This document shows positions 10,193-19,557 of a DNA stretch of 64,000 bases, one piece after another. The notes beneath the pieces were generated by a model. The model saw only the letters and a list, made by a program, of their open reading frames with translations, searched no databases and was not told the origin of the DNA. Positions within the stretch are counted from its first letter, which is position 1; each line of letters opens with the position of its first letter. Source of the DNA: Dyadobacter subterraneus (GTDB lineage: Bacteria; Bacteroidota; Bacteroidia; Cytophagales; Spirosomataceae); the NCBI RefSeq assembly GCF_015221875.1, contig NZ_JACYGY010000001.1, positions 2,582,501 through 2,646,500 on the forward strand, written 5' to 3'. Made by a program: the position numbers and the translations under genes.

Positions 10193-11254
10193 TTGAATGA
10201 AATGACAAAACCTAAAAACCAATATCTGTACCATATTCTGGGATGTCTGGCATTTCTGCTTTTGCCGCTGACCTTATCACCCAGGCCGCCGGAAGAAGTT
10301 GGTTATTTTTTGTCAAAACCAACACAAAGAGATTTTGTTGTGAACTTACTTATGCTGGTTTTCTTTTATATCAACTATTACATATTGATACCAAGGGTTT
10401 ATTTCCGGGAAAAGTATCTGGTTTATTCATTATTCCTTGCCGTCGGCTTCGGGCTAATTTTATTTTTTCCATCATTTGTAACAGGCAATTTTTCCTGGCA
10501 GGATCATCCCGGCAGAATGGGTGGCTTCAATCCTCACAATGGCCATTTTATTCCATCAAGACCAGTAGGAAGCATTTTTTTTGAAGAAGTGAAACATCAT
10601 ATTTATCTGTTTGCCGTGGTTGCACTTTTTTCAATTCTATTGCAAGTAAACAGCCGTTTGTTACAGGCCGAAAAAGAAAGGCTTGCCGCTGAACTTGCAC
10701 ATTTGAAAGCGCAAATCCATCCGCATTTTTTGTTTAACACGCTTAACAGTATTTATGCACTTACGATCAAAAAGGATGACAAAGCGCCGGATTCCATTGT
10801 AAAACTTTCGGAATTCATGCGTTATCTGTTGAAAGATGCGAATGAAAATGAAGTTTTTCTGGATAAGGAAATCGGCTATATTACAAATTATATTGATTTG
10901 CAGATTTCACGTTTAAGAGATTCTGTAAATCTGAATTTTGAAGTGAACGGAACGGCGAAAAATCAAAAAATTGCGCCCCTTCTACTTTTTTCATTTATCG
11001 AAAACGCTTTCAAACATGGCGTGAATCCGGATGAAGATTCAAAAATTGATATTCGGATTGATATCAAAAATGAATCCGTTTATCTGTTGGTAATAAACAA
11101 AAAAGTAACGATCATAAATAAAGAATATTCGACAAATATCGGCCTTGCGAACACAAGGGAACGTTTACATCTTTTTTATGCCAATAAACACAAATTGCGG
11201 ATTGATAACAACACGGAGTTTTTTAAAGTCGAACTTGAAATTGAACTGATATGA
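10193..11254 (+). CDS. LytS/YehU-type sensor histidine kinase
   Basis: A 353-residue inner-membrane sensor. Four predicted transmembrane helices occupy about residues 12-165. A His_kinase domain (PF06580 type) follows, with QIHPHFLFNTLNSIYAL carrying the probable phosphorylated histidine at about 178, and then a HATPase with FIENAFKHGVNP as the N box. There is no separate extracellular sensor domain, so the signal is probably sensed in or near the membrane. Its stop overlaps the start of the LytTR regulator by 4 nt (ATGA), so the two form one operon and a cognate pair. Confidence 0.93.
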   Translation: MNEMTKPKNQYLYHILGCLAFLLLPLTLSPRPPEEVGYFLSKPTQRDFVVNLLMLVFFYINYYILIPRVYFREKYLVYSLFLAVGFGLILFFPSFVTGNFSWQDHPGRMGGFNPHNGHFIPSRPVGSIFFEEVKHHIYLFAVVALFSILLQVNSRLLQAEKERLAAELAHLKAQIHPHFLFNTLNSIYALTIKKDDKAPDSIVKLSEFMRYLLKDANENEVFLDKEIGYITNYIDLQISRLRDSVNLNFEVNGTAKNQKIAPLLLFSFIENAFKHGVNPDEDSKIDIRIDIKNESVYLLVINKKVTIINKEYSTNIGLANTRERLHLFYANKHKLRIDNNTEFFKVELEIELI

Positions 11255-11943
11255 TCAAGGCAATAGCATTGGATGACGAAAGACCTGCTTTGGAAGTATT
11301 GGATGCGTTTTGTAGTCAGGTTAATTTTATTGATCTCAAAAAAACGTTTTCTAAAACTGGTGAAGCAAACCTTTATCTCGAAGAAAATCCTGTGGATCTT
11401 GTATTTCTGGATATTAATATGCCGGCGGTTTCCGGAATAAATTTTTACAAAGCCATGCCTCATCCTGCCATGGTCATCTTCACCACAGCCTATAACGAAT
11501 ACGCCGTTGAAAGTTACGAACTTGATGCGGTAGATTATCTTTTAAAACCTTTCACATTCGACAGATTTTTGAAAGCCGTAACCAAAGCCCAGGATTTGCA
11601 GAAATTGCATCAGCAATCGTCTGGCAGCCAGGAGAAATATCTTTATTTCAGGGTAGATTACAGTTTGGTCAAAGTGGCCATAGCTGACATTATTTTTATT
11701 GAAGGACTGGACAATTATCTTAAAATCCATTTAGCCGGACAAAAGCCGGTCGTAGTAAGATTAACGATGAAAGCGATTTTGGAAAAACTTCCTGAAAAAG
11801 GTTTTCTACGCGTACACCGTTCCTACACCGTTTCTCTCGATAAAATTATTCTGGTACGAAACAAGGTCATCAAAATTGCAGAAGAGGAAATTCCACTGGG
11901 AAGCAGTTTTGAGGAAAGTTTTAATGCAGTTTTCAAGGGTTAA
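11251..11943 (+). CDS. LytTR family response regulator
   Basis: A 230-residue regulator. The receiver domain spans 1-118, with the acidic pair in ALDDE, the phospho-acceptor Asp54 in VFLDINMPAVSG, the switch threonine in IFTTAYNEYA and the lysine in YLLKPF. The LytTR DNA-binding domain (about 130-228) contains IIFIEGLDNYLKIH and the end FLRVHRSYTVSLDKI. LytTR proteins bind pairs of short direct repeats about two helical turns apart; a pair of this kind lies 60-95 nt downstream, before the DUF3500 gene. Confidence 0.94.
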   Translation: MIKAIALDDERPALEVLDAFCSQVNFIDLKKTFSKTGEANLYLEENPVDLVFLDINMPAVSGINFYKAMPHPAMVIFTTAYNEYAVESYELDAVDYLLKPFTFDRFLKAVTKAQDLQKLHQQSSGSQEKYLYFRVDYSLVKVAIADIIFIEGLDNYLKIHLAGQKPVVVRLTMKAILEKLPEKGFLRVHRSYTVSLDKIILVRNKVIKIAEEEIPLGSSFEESFNAVFKG

Positions 11944-12002
11944 CTATTTGTGTGCGACCAAGAAAACTTCCTTTTGTAAACCTATTTTTTTCTAACGGAT
12001 CA

Positions 12003-12033
12003 TTCACCACAACATTCTATCAGTTCACCACAA
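12003..12033 (+). promoter_or_regulatory. Candidate LytTR binding site: paired direct repeats
   Basis: TTCACCACAA occurs at 12003-12012 and again at 12024-12033, a centre-to-centre pitch of exactly 21 bp. That places both on the same face of the helix. LytTR regulators such as AgrA are known to bind two 9-10 bp direct repeats at this pitch. The site lies just after the LytTR gene and about 65 nt before the next gene. The repeats are seen; the binding is inferred. Confidence 0.55.
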
Positions 12034-12097
12034 ACTTTTGGGCAAGGAAAAAGACACTGCGTTATAGATTTATATCTGACCATCTAATTTCATTTTT

Positions 12098-13474
12098 ATG
12101 AAAGCGCAACAATTTCTTTCCAAATTATTACTACTACTCTTTTTTGCTTTTTTCATTTGCTGTAAATCCAGCACGAGTGACGATGTAACATCGGAAACTG
12201 CTACAATTACCGCCTTAACCTGTACCTCTGCCACTTTTTCTTCAACTGCAATAAACGGAACTGCTTATACCGGAACGGTGACGGTGCCCTACACAGGTGG
12301 AAACGCGGTGGCCTATAATGCGGGTTCTGCCATTTCTTCAACGGGTGTAACCGGCCTCACTGCCACTTTGCAGGCGGGAAAGTTGGCATCTGGTGCGGGA
12401 AATCTGGCCTATACAATTACCGGAACGCCGACGTCAGTCGGGACAGCCATTTTTGCCATTACTTTCGGCAGCATGAGCTGTAATATTTCGTTGACAGTTT
12501 CCGATGCTACTACCAGCACCGTTGATTGCAGCACGGCCACTACAACGGTTGCAAAGGTGGTTTGTGCAGTTGAGGCGTTCAAGGCAACACTTTCTGCTGC
12601 CCAGCTGGCAACGGTTCAGATTAGTCTTACCAAGGCAAATGCAATAAAATGGTCAAACTTACCAGGTGGTGTAAAAATTCGAAATGGAATTGAATTCAGC
12701 ACATTAAGCGCCACACAACTTGCGGCCGCAAAAGCTATAATTGCTGCGGCGTCGGGTACAAGTGCCAATGATGGCTATGATGAATTCAGCCAAATAAATG
12801 CTGCCGATGATGTTTTGGCTACCAAAGCAAATGGCTACGGCTCGGGACTATATATTATTGCGTTTTTAGGAACACCAAGTGTGACCGGAACGTGGATGCT
12901 GCAATTTGGCGGCCATCACTACGCACAGAATATAACGTACAATGCCGGAGCTGTGGCCAGTGCAACGCCGTCGCACCAGGGAATTGAACCCAAAACCTGG
13001 ACTGCCGGAACCACTACCTACGCACCTTTGGCAGTTGAGCATGATGCAATGGCTGCGATGCTGGCGTCACTTTCAACAGCTCAGCTGGCCTCGGCAAAAC
13101 TATCGACTACATTCAGTGATGTGGCGCTGGGACCAAATAAGGACGGACAATTTCCGACTACAAAACTGGGCGTTGCGGTAAGTACTTTAAGTGATGCCCA
13201 AAAACTTTTAGTGCTGGCTGCCATGAAACCATGGACCAATGATGTGGATAATGCTACCGGTACGGCAAATCTCAAACTTTACGAAAACGAGTTGGCAGGA
13301 ACGTACATTTCCTATTCAGGTAATGCAACACTTACTAACAATGCAGATTATGTTCGAATCGACGGACCAAGTGTCTGGATAGAATTTGTTTGTCAGTCGG
13401 GTGTGGTATATCAAAATGAAATTCATTATCACTCTGTGTATCGTGATCATACACGGGATTATAACGGGCTTTAA
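12098..13474 (+). CDS. DUF3500 domain lipoprotein
   Basis: A 458-residue protein with a lipoprotein signal (hydrophobic LLLLFFAFFICC, lipidated Cys near 21-22). Residues 35-140 are a Thr/Ser/Gly-rich beta domain. From about 145 on it matches the DUF3500 pattern, with DGYDEFSQINAADDVLA, the histidine motif MLQFGGHHYAQNITYN (about 268-283) and GIEPKTW. The C-terminus is histidine rich (IHYHSVYRDHTRDYNG). The function of the family is not known; the conserved histidines suggest a metal site. It is 15 nt from a HupE/UreJ-like gene, so the two form an operon, probably under the LytS/LytTR pair. Confidence 0.85.
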   Translation: MKAQQFLSKLLLLLFFAFFICCKSSTSDDVTSETATITALTCTSATFSSTAINGTAYTGTVTVPYTGGNAVAYNAGSAISSTGVTGLTATLQAGKLASGAGNLAYTITGTPTSVGTAIFAITFGSMSCNISLTVSDATTSTVDCSTATTTVAKVVCAVEAFKATLSAAQLATVQISLTKANAIKWSNLPGGVKIRNGIEFSTLSATQLAAAKAIIAAASGTSANDGYDEFSQINAADDVLATKANGYGSGLYIIAFLGTPSVTGTWMLQFGGHHYAQNITYNAGAVASATPSHQGIEPKTWTAGTTTYAPLAVEHDAMAAMLASLSTAQLASAKLSTTFSDVALGPNKDGQFPTTKLGVAVSTLSDAQKLLVLAAMKPWTNDVDNATGTANLKLYENELAGTYISYSGNATLTNNADYVRIDGPSVWIEFVCQSGVVYQNEIHYHSVYRDHTRDYNGL

Positions 13475-13489
13475 TAATTAATCAGCAAT

Positions 13490-14836
13490 ATGAAAATAGC
13501 CATTTCCAACATCAGTCGCCAATACCGGCGGCTGATGTTAACGCTGCTGGTTCTGTTTTTTATTTCGGGGAATGTATCTGCACACCCGATGCCGAATTCC
13601 GTTATGTCTCTGGATATTCAGCCAGGTAAAGTTTATGCCGAATTACAACTTCCTTTAAATGAACTTGAACTGGCATTTGGACATCAGGTAAATCAGCATC
13701 CGGAAAACCTGGTAAGTCGCCTGTCGCCTGAACTGAAATCTTATCTTATTGTACATATTCACCCGGTAAGTAAAGATGGTAAACCATGGACTGTTTCGGT
13801 TGAAGATCTTTTTGTACAGAAAATTCCCGCAAGCGCAAGCGGACCGTATTTTGAACTTCATGCAAAAGTAGTTATGACTCCTTCCGAAGGCGAAACCACG
13901 CGGGAATTTGATTTGAATTATGACGTGATCATGCATCAGGTTGTTACACATTTCGCATTAATTTCGGTTCAACAGGATTGGGAAGCAGGACTTTATGGAG
14001 AAAAACCGGTGGAACTTGGTGTGATTTCTTTCGACATCCGAAGCAACAAAATTTTTCCATTTAAAGTAAATCTGGAAACAGGCGGTATATGGAATGGATT
14101 TAAACAAACCGTCGTTTTGGGCATGCACCATATTGCCGAGGGAACAGACCATTTACTGTTTCTTCTGGTACTTTTACTTCCTGCCCCTTTACTTGTGAAC
14201 CGGAGACGTTGGGGAACATTTGGCGGCTGGCGTTATAGCTGGATCCGTCTTTTGAAAATTGTTACGGCTTTTACAATCGGGCATTCAGTTACTTTGATAG
14301 CCGGTGCCTTAGGTTTGTTTACTTTTCCGTCACAACTGGTTGAAATTGTAATTGCCTTTTCTATTATTATTTCAGCAATTCATGCTTTCAGACCCATATT
14401 TTCAGGAAAAGAGGCGGTTGTTGCTGTGGGTTTTGGATTGATTCACGGCATGGCTTTCGCAGGAACGCTGGTAAGTCTGAATCTTGATATTTTTCATTTG
14501 GGATTAAGTATTCTCGGATTTAATCTTGGCATCGAACTGATGCAGCTTTTTGTCATTGCAGCTGTATTTCCGTGGCTGATTATTTTAAGTAGAAGCAAAT
14601 TTTACTCCGTGATCAGAATCTCAGGCGCAGTATTTTCTGCCCTTGCAGCATCAGGATGGATGGTAGAAAGAATCACAGAAAATTCAAATTTTATAACGGT
14701 TCAAACGCAGCGAATTGTTGGACACGCCCCATGGCTTATCGCCTTGTTGGCAGTTGCAGCAGTCGCAAGTTTATCAACCAATTTTATTTCAAAATTGCAT
14801 AGGAAAAAGGAATATCCGGAAGTTGCTGAGTTATAA
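13490..14836 (+). CDS. HupE/UreJ family membrane protein
   Basis: A 448-residue protein: a signal sequence (cleavage after NVSA), a periplasmic domain of about 170 residues, then six or seven transmembrane helices. It carries the family motif MHHIAEGTDHLLFLLVLLLP (about residues 209-228), FTIGHSVTLIAGALG and FGLIHGMAFAGTL. HupE and UreJ proteins are thought to carry nickel or other metal ions; this longer subtype with an N-terminal soluble domain is common in Bacteroidota and unproven. Its partner is the histidine-rich DUF3500 lipoprotein just upstream, which supports a metal role by inference. No urease or hydrogenase gene is in the window. Confidence 0.87.
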   Translation: MKIAISNISRQYRRLMLTLLVLFFISGNVSAHPMPNSVMSLDIQPGKVYAELQLPLNELELAFGHQVNQHPENLVSRLSPELKSYLIVHIHPVSKDGKPWTVSVEDLFVQKIPASASGPYFELHAKVVMTPSEGETTREFDLNYDVIMHQVVTHFALISVQQDWEAGLYGEKPVELGVISFDIRSNKIFPFKVNLETGGIWNGFKQTVVLGMHHIAEGTDHLLFLLVLLLPAPLLVNRRRWGTFGGWRYSWIRLLKIVTAFTIGHSVTLIAGALGLFTFPSQLVEIVIAFSIIISAIHAFRPIFSGKEAVVAVGFGLIHGMAFAGTLVSLNLDIFHLGLSILGFNLGIELMQLFVIAAVFPWLIILSRSKFYSVIRISGAVFSALAASGWMVERITENSNFITVQTQRIVGHAPWLIALLAVAAVASLSTNFISKLHRKKEYPEVAEL

Positions 14837-14853
14837 TTGTTGGAAGGAAATTT

Positions 14854-14902
14854 AAACCAAAAAACGGTATCCCGAATTTTTCGGATACAGTTTTTTGGTT
14901 TT
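14854..14902. terminator. Bidirectional terminator
   Basis: AAACCAAAAAAC-GGTATCCCG pairs with CGGATAC-GTTTTTTGGTTT with a small internal mismatch. It lies between the convergent HupE-like and ester cyclase genes and can serve both. Confidence 0.88.
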
Positions 14903-14914
14903 TCAAAGTTGAAA

Positions 14915-15328
14915 TTACTCAGATAATTTAGCGAGCACGGCCGGCAGTGTATTTAGTCCCCAATGTTCAAAATATTTTCTGTCACGGACTTTAACAATGT
15001 CAATAACGTCGATGCTAACCTCTTTTCCCGTTGGTGTTATGCCAAAAATAATTCCTCTGTGCGTACCGGTTATCGATTTTCTGGTTGTCACTAAATCATC
15101 TTCCGCTACCTGCGTATGAATGATTACTTTCAAATCCGGAAAAGCGGGTCTGAGGATATTGTTGAAAAAATTGATCATACCGGCTGGTCCATGATCCGCA
15201 CCTTCCGGAGCGGAGTGATTGATAAAATCTTTATCCATCAATTCTTCAAACGATTGAAGATTTCCCTCTTCAATCACCTCTTTATTAAAACGCAGAACAA
15301 CTGCTTTATTCCTTTCTGTAATTTCCAT
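14915..15328 (-). CDS. SnoaL-like ester cyclase family protein
   Basis: A 137-residue NTF2-like cone-fold protein. It shows the family pattern FNKEVIEEGNLQSFEELMDK and DFINHSAPEGADHGPAGMI, then FPDLKVIIHTQVAEDDLVTT and DIVKVRDRKYFEHWG. SnoaL itself cyclises polyketides, but most single genes of this family have no known substrate. An ATG three codons earlier (15337) is possible; I prefer the methionine of MEITERNK. Confidence 0.82.
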   Translation of the reverse strand: MEITERNKAVVLRFNKEVIEEGNLQSFEELMDKDFINHSAPEGADHGPAGMINFFNNILRPAFPDLKVIIHTQVAEDDLVTTRKSITGTHRGIIFGITPTGKEVSIDVIDIVKVRDRKYFEHWGLNTLPAVLAKLSE

Positions 15329-15406
15329 TTTTATCAATTATTGTCGAATAAATTTTCAACAAATGTACCATGAGCGGTTAGATGAAAGTTATCGCAGGAA
15401 GTTCAA

Positions 15407-16282
15407 TTATTGTGGCTGGACGTTCAATATTTTTTGCTGATATTCCGTCGGTGTGATACTGTGATATTGTTTAAAGGATTTGGAGAAACTTGAATGGTTT
15501 TCATAACCTACTTTTTGGTAAACCAATCCTGGTTTTTCGTCTTTTTGGTGCAGCAAAGTGGCAGCGAACTGCATCTTTTTCTCTAATAACCATTTTTGAG
15601 GAGAAGTATTATAGATTTTTGTAAACTTCCGTTTGAAAGTGGAAATACTGCAATTACAAATAAAAGCCAGTTCCTCCACCGTAACCTGATTTGTTAGATT
15701 GCTTTCCACCGCTTTGCGTATTCTCATATCCTCGTTGTCCAGCATGTCAACTTGCAGGGAAAGAAATTTTTCCGGATCATTTTGCAGCAGATATAGTAAC
15801 AACTCTTCCAGTTTCAGCCGTTTCAGTTCGGATGAAAACGTTTTGGGAGGTTTGAGCATCAGATTTAGAGACTCAATATAATTTTTTATAAAACTGTCTT
15901 GCCTGAAAACCAGAAATGGTGTTTTGGATAATTCAGCCTGGTCACCCGGAACCACGGATTTATATTTAATCAGGAATTCGGACAAAACTGTATTGCTGAA
16001 ATAAAGCAGGATACTTGTAAAAGCAGTGTTTTCAGGCCGTACTTCACTGGTTAGGCAATTTCCTTTTGACAAGATCAGCAATTCTCCGGCAGAAATTGTA
16101 GTCGTATTTTCGGCATAAACGACACTTTTTGTTCCGTTAATAATCATATTGATCATATTCTGATGCAAAATGATTTTGTTCTTGTTCGTATTTTGATTGG
16201 AAGTATAGGTCCGGATAATTACATTTTCCGAAGTTTGATTTTGCAGCTCGTCTAAATCAAAAGGCAGATTATATATGCTCAC
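15407..16282 (-). CDS. AraC family transcriptional regulator
   Basis: A 291-residue regulator with an N-terminal cupin-like domain (about 1-180) and a C-terminal AraC double helix-turn-helix (about 190-287), including VTVEELAFICNCSISTFKRK and VYQKVGYENHSSFSKSFKQY. It lies 27 nt downstream of the PQQ dehydrogenase on the same strand, so the two may be cotranscribed, and it may control that gene or the ester cyclase. Confidence 0.9.
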   Translation of the reverse strand: MSIYNLPFDLDELQNQTSENVIIRTYTSNQNTNKNKIILHQNMINMIINGTKSVVYAENTTTISAGELLILSKGNCLTSEVRPENTAFTSILLYFSNTVLSEFLIKYKSVVPGDQAELSKTPFLVFRQDSFIKNYIESLNLMLKPPKTFSSELKRLKLEELLLYLLQNDPEKFLSLQVDMLDNEDMRIRKAVESNLTNQVTVEELAFICNCSISTFKRKFTKIYNTSPQKWLLEKKMQFAATLLHQKDEKPGLVYQKVGYENHSSFSKSFKQYHSITPTEYQQKILNVQPQ

Positions 16283-16309
16283 AATTTAAATTTTAAATTA
16301 AAACAGCTG

Positions 16310-18409
16310 TTAAGGTAAAGCAAAAGCAACAAACTGATCGCCTGATTTTGTATTAAGTTTCCCGCCGCCGCAGGCAATTACAATATACTGTTTGCCATTC
16401 ACAGAATAAGCGCTCGGAGAGGCGTAGCCGGCAAATGGCAATTTCGCACTCCAGAGTATTTTACCGGTTACCTTATCAAACGCCCTGATGTATTCGTCTT
16501 TGGATGCTGCAATAAATACCAGGCCGCTTGCCGTTACAAGTGGTCCGCCATAATTATCCGTACCAGTTGGTTTTATTCCTTTGTTAGTCAATTCTTTATA
16601 CTCGCCAAGCGGAACCCGCCATTTTCGTTGCCCTGTGTTCAAATCTACCGCAGTAAGCGTTCCCCACGGTGGTTGGCTGATTGGATAACCATTTTTGTCA
16701 TACCAACGATTATATCCTGTATGCTGGTAAGGAACGTCAGTTTTCTGGGTTGACGCCATTTCTTTTTCAGATTTTTTACCGAAAATAAAGTCAACAATTG
16801 CTTCTCTTTCGGCCTCCGGAAGATGTGAAAAAGAGGGCATCATTCCGCGGCCTTTTAGTAAAAGCTGGTGAACCTGTTTCTGATTTAATCTCTTGTCAAT
16901 ATTAACCAAAGAAGGGTAGGAGCCGTCATGATTTCCATTACGATCGGCGCCGTGACAAGCTGCGCAGTTTAGCATATAAAGACGGGAAGTGCCAGCTTTG
17001 TTTTCAGCAGTTGAAGGTTTTTTGACCAGCGAGGTGTATACGGGAATTTCTTTTGCCGGAACATATAAAATTCCGTCGTTATCTGCCGCTGCGCCACCCC
17101 ACTGCGCACCTCCATCTGTTCCGGGGTAAAAAATCGTCATCTCAAAACCAATCGGAATATAAGCACTGCCAGTTCTGGCTTTTCTGATAAGTCCGGCAAG
17201 CGAGTCGCGGTCTGCTACAAATGAATTAAGATCTTTTTCCGTAAAACTTTGTCGTGTAAAAGGTAGTGGCAGGGTAGGTATGGGCTGCGTGGCATTTGGC
17301 TTTTCACCCGGGACTCCATCCATTGGAAATGCCGTTTCTTTTATCGGAAATAAAGGTTTTCCATTTTCTCTGTCAAAGACAAAAACGTAACCTTGCTTGG
17401 TGATTTGTACCACCGCATCAACTTTTTTTCCATGATTTATTATCGTTACCAAATTAGGCGGACAAGGCGGATCCCGGTCCCAAATATCGTGATGCACCAG
17501 TTGGTAATGCCAAATCAATTTTCCGGTTTTTGCATTTAAGGCGAGAAGACAATTGGCATAAAGGTTTTTTCCCGGCCTGTTGCCGCCATAAAAATCATAG
17601 GCTGCTGAACCCGTCGGGATATATACAATTCCTCGTTTTCTGTCAATTGCCATGCCTGCCCAGGAATTTGCTCCGCCGATATTTTGTCTAGCCGGTTGTT
17701 TTAACCATGTTTCATAACCCGGTTCTCCTTTTTCGGGAATGGTATGAAAGGTCCAGATTTTTCTGCCCGTCACCACATCAAATGCCCGAATATCCCCAAG
17801 TAATGCAGTTTCAGATTCACTGACTCTCGTTCCGGTAATGATCAGATTTTTAAAGATTGTGTTGGGCGTATTGGAAAGTATATAATCATCAGCCCCGGGC
17901 CGTTCAACTCCTTCTTTAAGATTTATTCGCCCTTGCTCTCCAAAATTTGCTATTAACTCACCGGTGTCGGCATTCAACGCATATAGCCATTTTCCCGCCC
18001 CGAAAAAAATACGTTTATCTTCTTTATTTTCCCAAAAAGTAACGCCGCGGCTGGTGGTTCCGCCATTATCAGAAATTTTTGTTTTCCAAATTTCCTTTCC
18101 CGTTTCTGCATCAATGGCAAATGCCTGTGTTTCGGCGGACACACCATATAACATTCCATTGATGACTATCGGATTACACTGCATTTGTGTACGGTTCCTG
18201 ACAGTATCTGCTCCTCCGGAATGATAAGTCCAGGCGATTTTAAGCTGGGTTACATTTTCCTTATCAATCTGCGTAAGAACAGAAAAATGATTCCGGTCTC
18301 CATTTCCATTATATTCTGGCCAGTCTTCATTTGGAATAGGTGGTGTTGAAATAAAAGCGCAAATTATTATAGTCAGTGTTGACATCAGAAATATTAAGCG
18401 ACTTTTCAT
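16310..18409 (-). CDS. PQQ-dependent dehydrogenase with an internal cytochrome c domain
   Basis: A 699-residue periplasmic quinoprotein. An N-terminal signal peptide is followed by an eight-bladed beta-propeller of the PQQ alcohol/glucose dehydrogenase type, with repeated tryptophan-docking motifs such as TGKEIWKTKI, TGRKIWTFHTIPE and TGKLIWHYQLVHHDIWDRD. A class I cytochrome c segment with the heme motif LNCAACHGADRNG (Cys near 480) and a likely Met ligand in GRGMMPSF sits before the last blades, which resume with GTLTAVDLNTGQRKWRVPLG. Electrons should pass from PQQH2 to the built-in heme. No PQQ biosynthesis genes are visible, so the cofactor is made elsewhere or scavenged. The substrate is unknown. 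Confidence 0.92.
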   Translation of the reverse strand: MKSRLIFLMSTLTIIICAFISTPPIPNEDWPEYNGNGDRNHFSVLTQIDKENVTQLKIAWTYHSGGADTVRNRTQMQCNPIVINGMLYGVSAETQAFAIDAETGKEIWKTKISDNGGTTSRGVTFWENKEDKRIFFGAGKWLYALNADTGELIANFGEQGRINLKEGVERPGADDYILSNTPNTIFKNLIITGTRVSESETALLGDIRAFDVVTGRKIWTFHTIPEKGEPGYETWLKQPARQNIGGANSWAGMAIDRKRGIVYIPTGSAAYDFYGGNRPGKNLYANCLLALNAKTGKLIWHYQLVHHDIWDRDPPCPPNLVTIINHGKKVDAVVQITKQGYVFVFDRENGKPLFPIKETAFPMDGVPGEKPNATQPIPTLPLPFTRQSFTEKDLNSFVADRDSLAGLIRKARTGSAYIPIGFEMTIFYPGTDGGAQWGGAAADNDGILYVPAKEIPVYTSLVKKPSTAENKAGTSRLYMLNCAACHGADRNGNHDGSYPSLVNIDKRLNQKQVHQLLLKGRGMMPSFSHLPEAEREAIVDFIFGKKSEKEMASTQKTDVPYQHTGYNRWYDKNGYPISQPPWGTLTAVDLNTGQRKWRVPLGEYKELTNKGIKPTGTDNYGGPLVTASGLVFIAASKDEYIRAFDKVTGKILWSAKLPFAGYASPSAYSVNGKQYIVIACGGGKLNTKSGDQFVAFALP

Positions 18410-18560
18410 TTGTAGTTTTTGTTTTATTTGGAATGTAAACTTTTGATAACAAGTGTATTGTGTAAGAGGAGATTTTTCACTACAAGCTTCAAATTTTAAA
18501 AGCTGGATAAGGGGAAATTATAATAGTTGAAAATAAATTACCTTATTTTATAATTTTTTT

Positions 18561-18589
18561 TAAATTTGCGTAATTAGTTACGTAATTAG
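18561..18589 (+). promoter_or_regulatory. Promoter core with tandem operator-like repeats before the MarR-GNAT gene
   Basis: TAAATTTG at 18561-18568 matches the Bacteroidota -7 element TAnnTTTG. The word CGTAATTAG follows at 18569-18577 and again at 18581-18589, a 12-bp pitch. The repeats overlap the expected transcription start and end 6 nt before the ATG, so a bound repressor would block transcription. I infer autoregulation by the MarR-type protein encoded next. Confidence 0.5.
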
Positions 18590-18595
18590 TTTTAT

Positions 18596-19549
18596 ATGGA
18601 ATTTTTTAATCATATCGGAAAAATGGCGTTGGGAAGCAGACTCCGAATGCTTACCGAAAAAATTACCGAAGATGCGGCCCAGATTTACAAACTATATGAC
18701 ATTGATATGCAGCCGAAATGGTTTCCGGTGTTTTATGTTTTGTCAAAAGGTGAGGAAAAAACCATTACGGCTATTGCCAGGGAAATTGGTCATTCACATC
18801 CTTCCGTCAGTAAGATCATCAGCGAAATGTCAAAAAAAGGTTTTGTCAGGGAAAAAAAGGATGAAACTGATGGCAGAAGAAATGTGGTTTGTTTGTCTGA
18901 AAAAGGAATGCAGGTTACCCATCAGATAGAAGCTCAATATGTTGATGTGGCAAGTGCTATTGATGAAATTTCGGCGCAAACGCGCAATGATCTCTGGAAA
19001 GCGATAGAGGAATGGGAATTTGTTTTAGAACAAAAATCGCTGCTGAGAAGAGTGCAGGAACAGAAAAAGTTACGGGAGAGCAGCCAGGTACAGATTGTGG
19101 ATTATCAGCCTGCCTATCAGACAGCTTTCCGGAATTTGAATCAGGAATGGATATCTACATATTTTAAAATGGAGGAATCGGATTTTAAGGCACTGGATGA
19201 TCCGGAGGGTTATATCCTCAATAAAGGTGGCAAAATTCTCGTCGCGCTGTACAATGGAGAACCGCTTGGAGTTTGTGCTTTGATCAAAATGGATGATCCT
19301 GATTATGATTTTGAACTTGCCAAAATGGCCGTTTCTCCCAAAGCTCAGGGAAAAAGCATCGGCTGGCTTTTAGGTCAGGCTATAATCTCAAAAGCAAAAG
19401 AACTTGGTGCAAAGAAAATATATCTTGAAAGTAATACGATTTTGAAACCTGCTATCAATTTATATCACAAGCTTGGTTTTCAAAAAGTTGCGGGCAGAAT
19501 AACGCCTTATGAACGCTGCAATATTCAAATGGAATTGGTCATAAAATAA
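18596..19549 (+). CDS. Fused MarR-type regulator and GNAT acetyltransferase
   Basis: A 317-residue two-domain protein. Residues 1-145 are a winged-helix MarR domain (TITAIAREIGHSHPSVSKII, wing in KKDETDGRRNVVCLSEKG). Residues about 160-317 are a GNAT N-acetyltransferase with the acetyl-CoA loop MAVSPKAQGKSIGWLLGQA and the end AINLYHKLGFQKV. This fusion is a known architecture; its acetyl substrate is not known. It may sense a small amine through the catalytic domain. The next gene (DUF2000) begins 8 nt later, so they form an operon. Confidence 0.9.
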   Translation: MEFFNHIGKMALGSRLRMLTEKITEDAAQIYKLYDIDMQPKWFPVFYVLSKGEEKTITAIAREIGHSHPSVSKIISEMSKKGFVREKKDETDGRRNVVCLSEKGMQVTHQIEAQYVDVASAIDEISAQTRNDLWKAIEEWEFVLEQKSLLRRVQEQKKLRESSQVQIVDYQPAYQTAFRNLNQEWISTYFKMEESDFKALDDPEGYILNKGGKILVALYNGEPLGVCALIKMDDPDYDFELAKMAVSPKAQGKSIGWLLGQAIISKAKELGAKKIYLESNTILKPAINLYHKLGFQKVAGRITPYERCNIQMELVIK

Positions 19550-19557
19550 GGGAAAGG

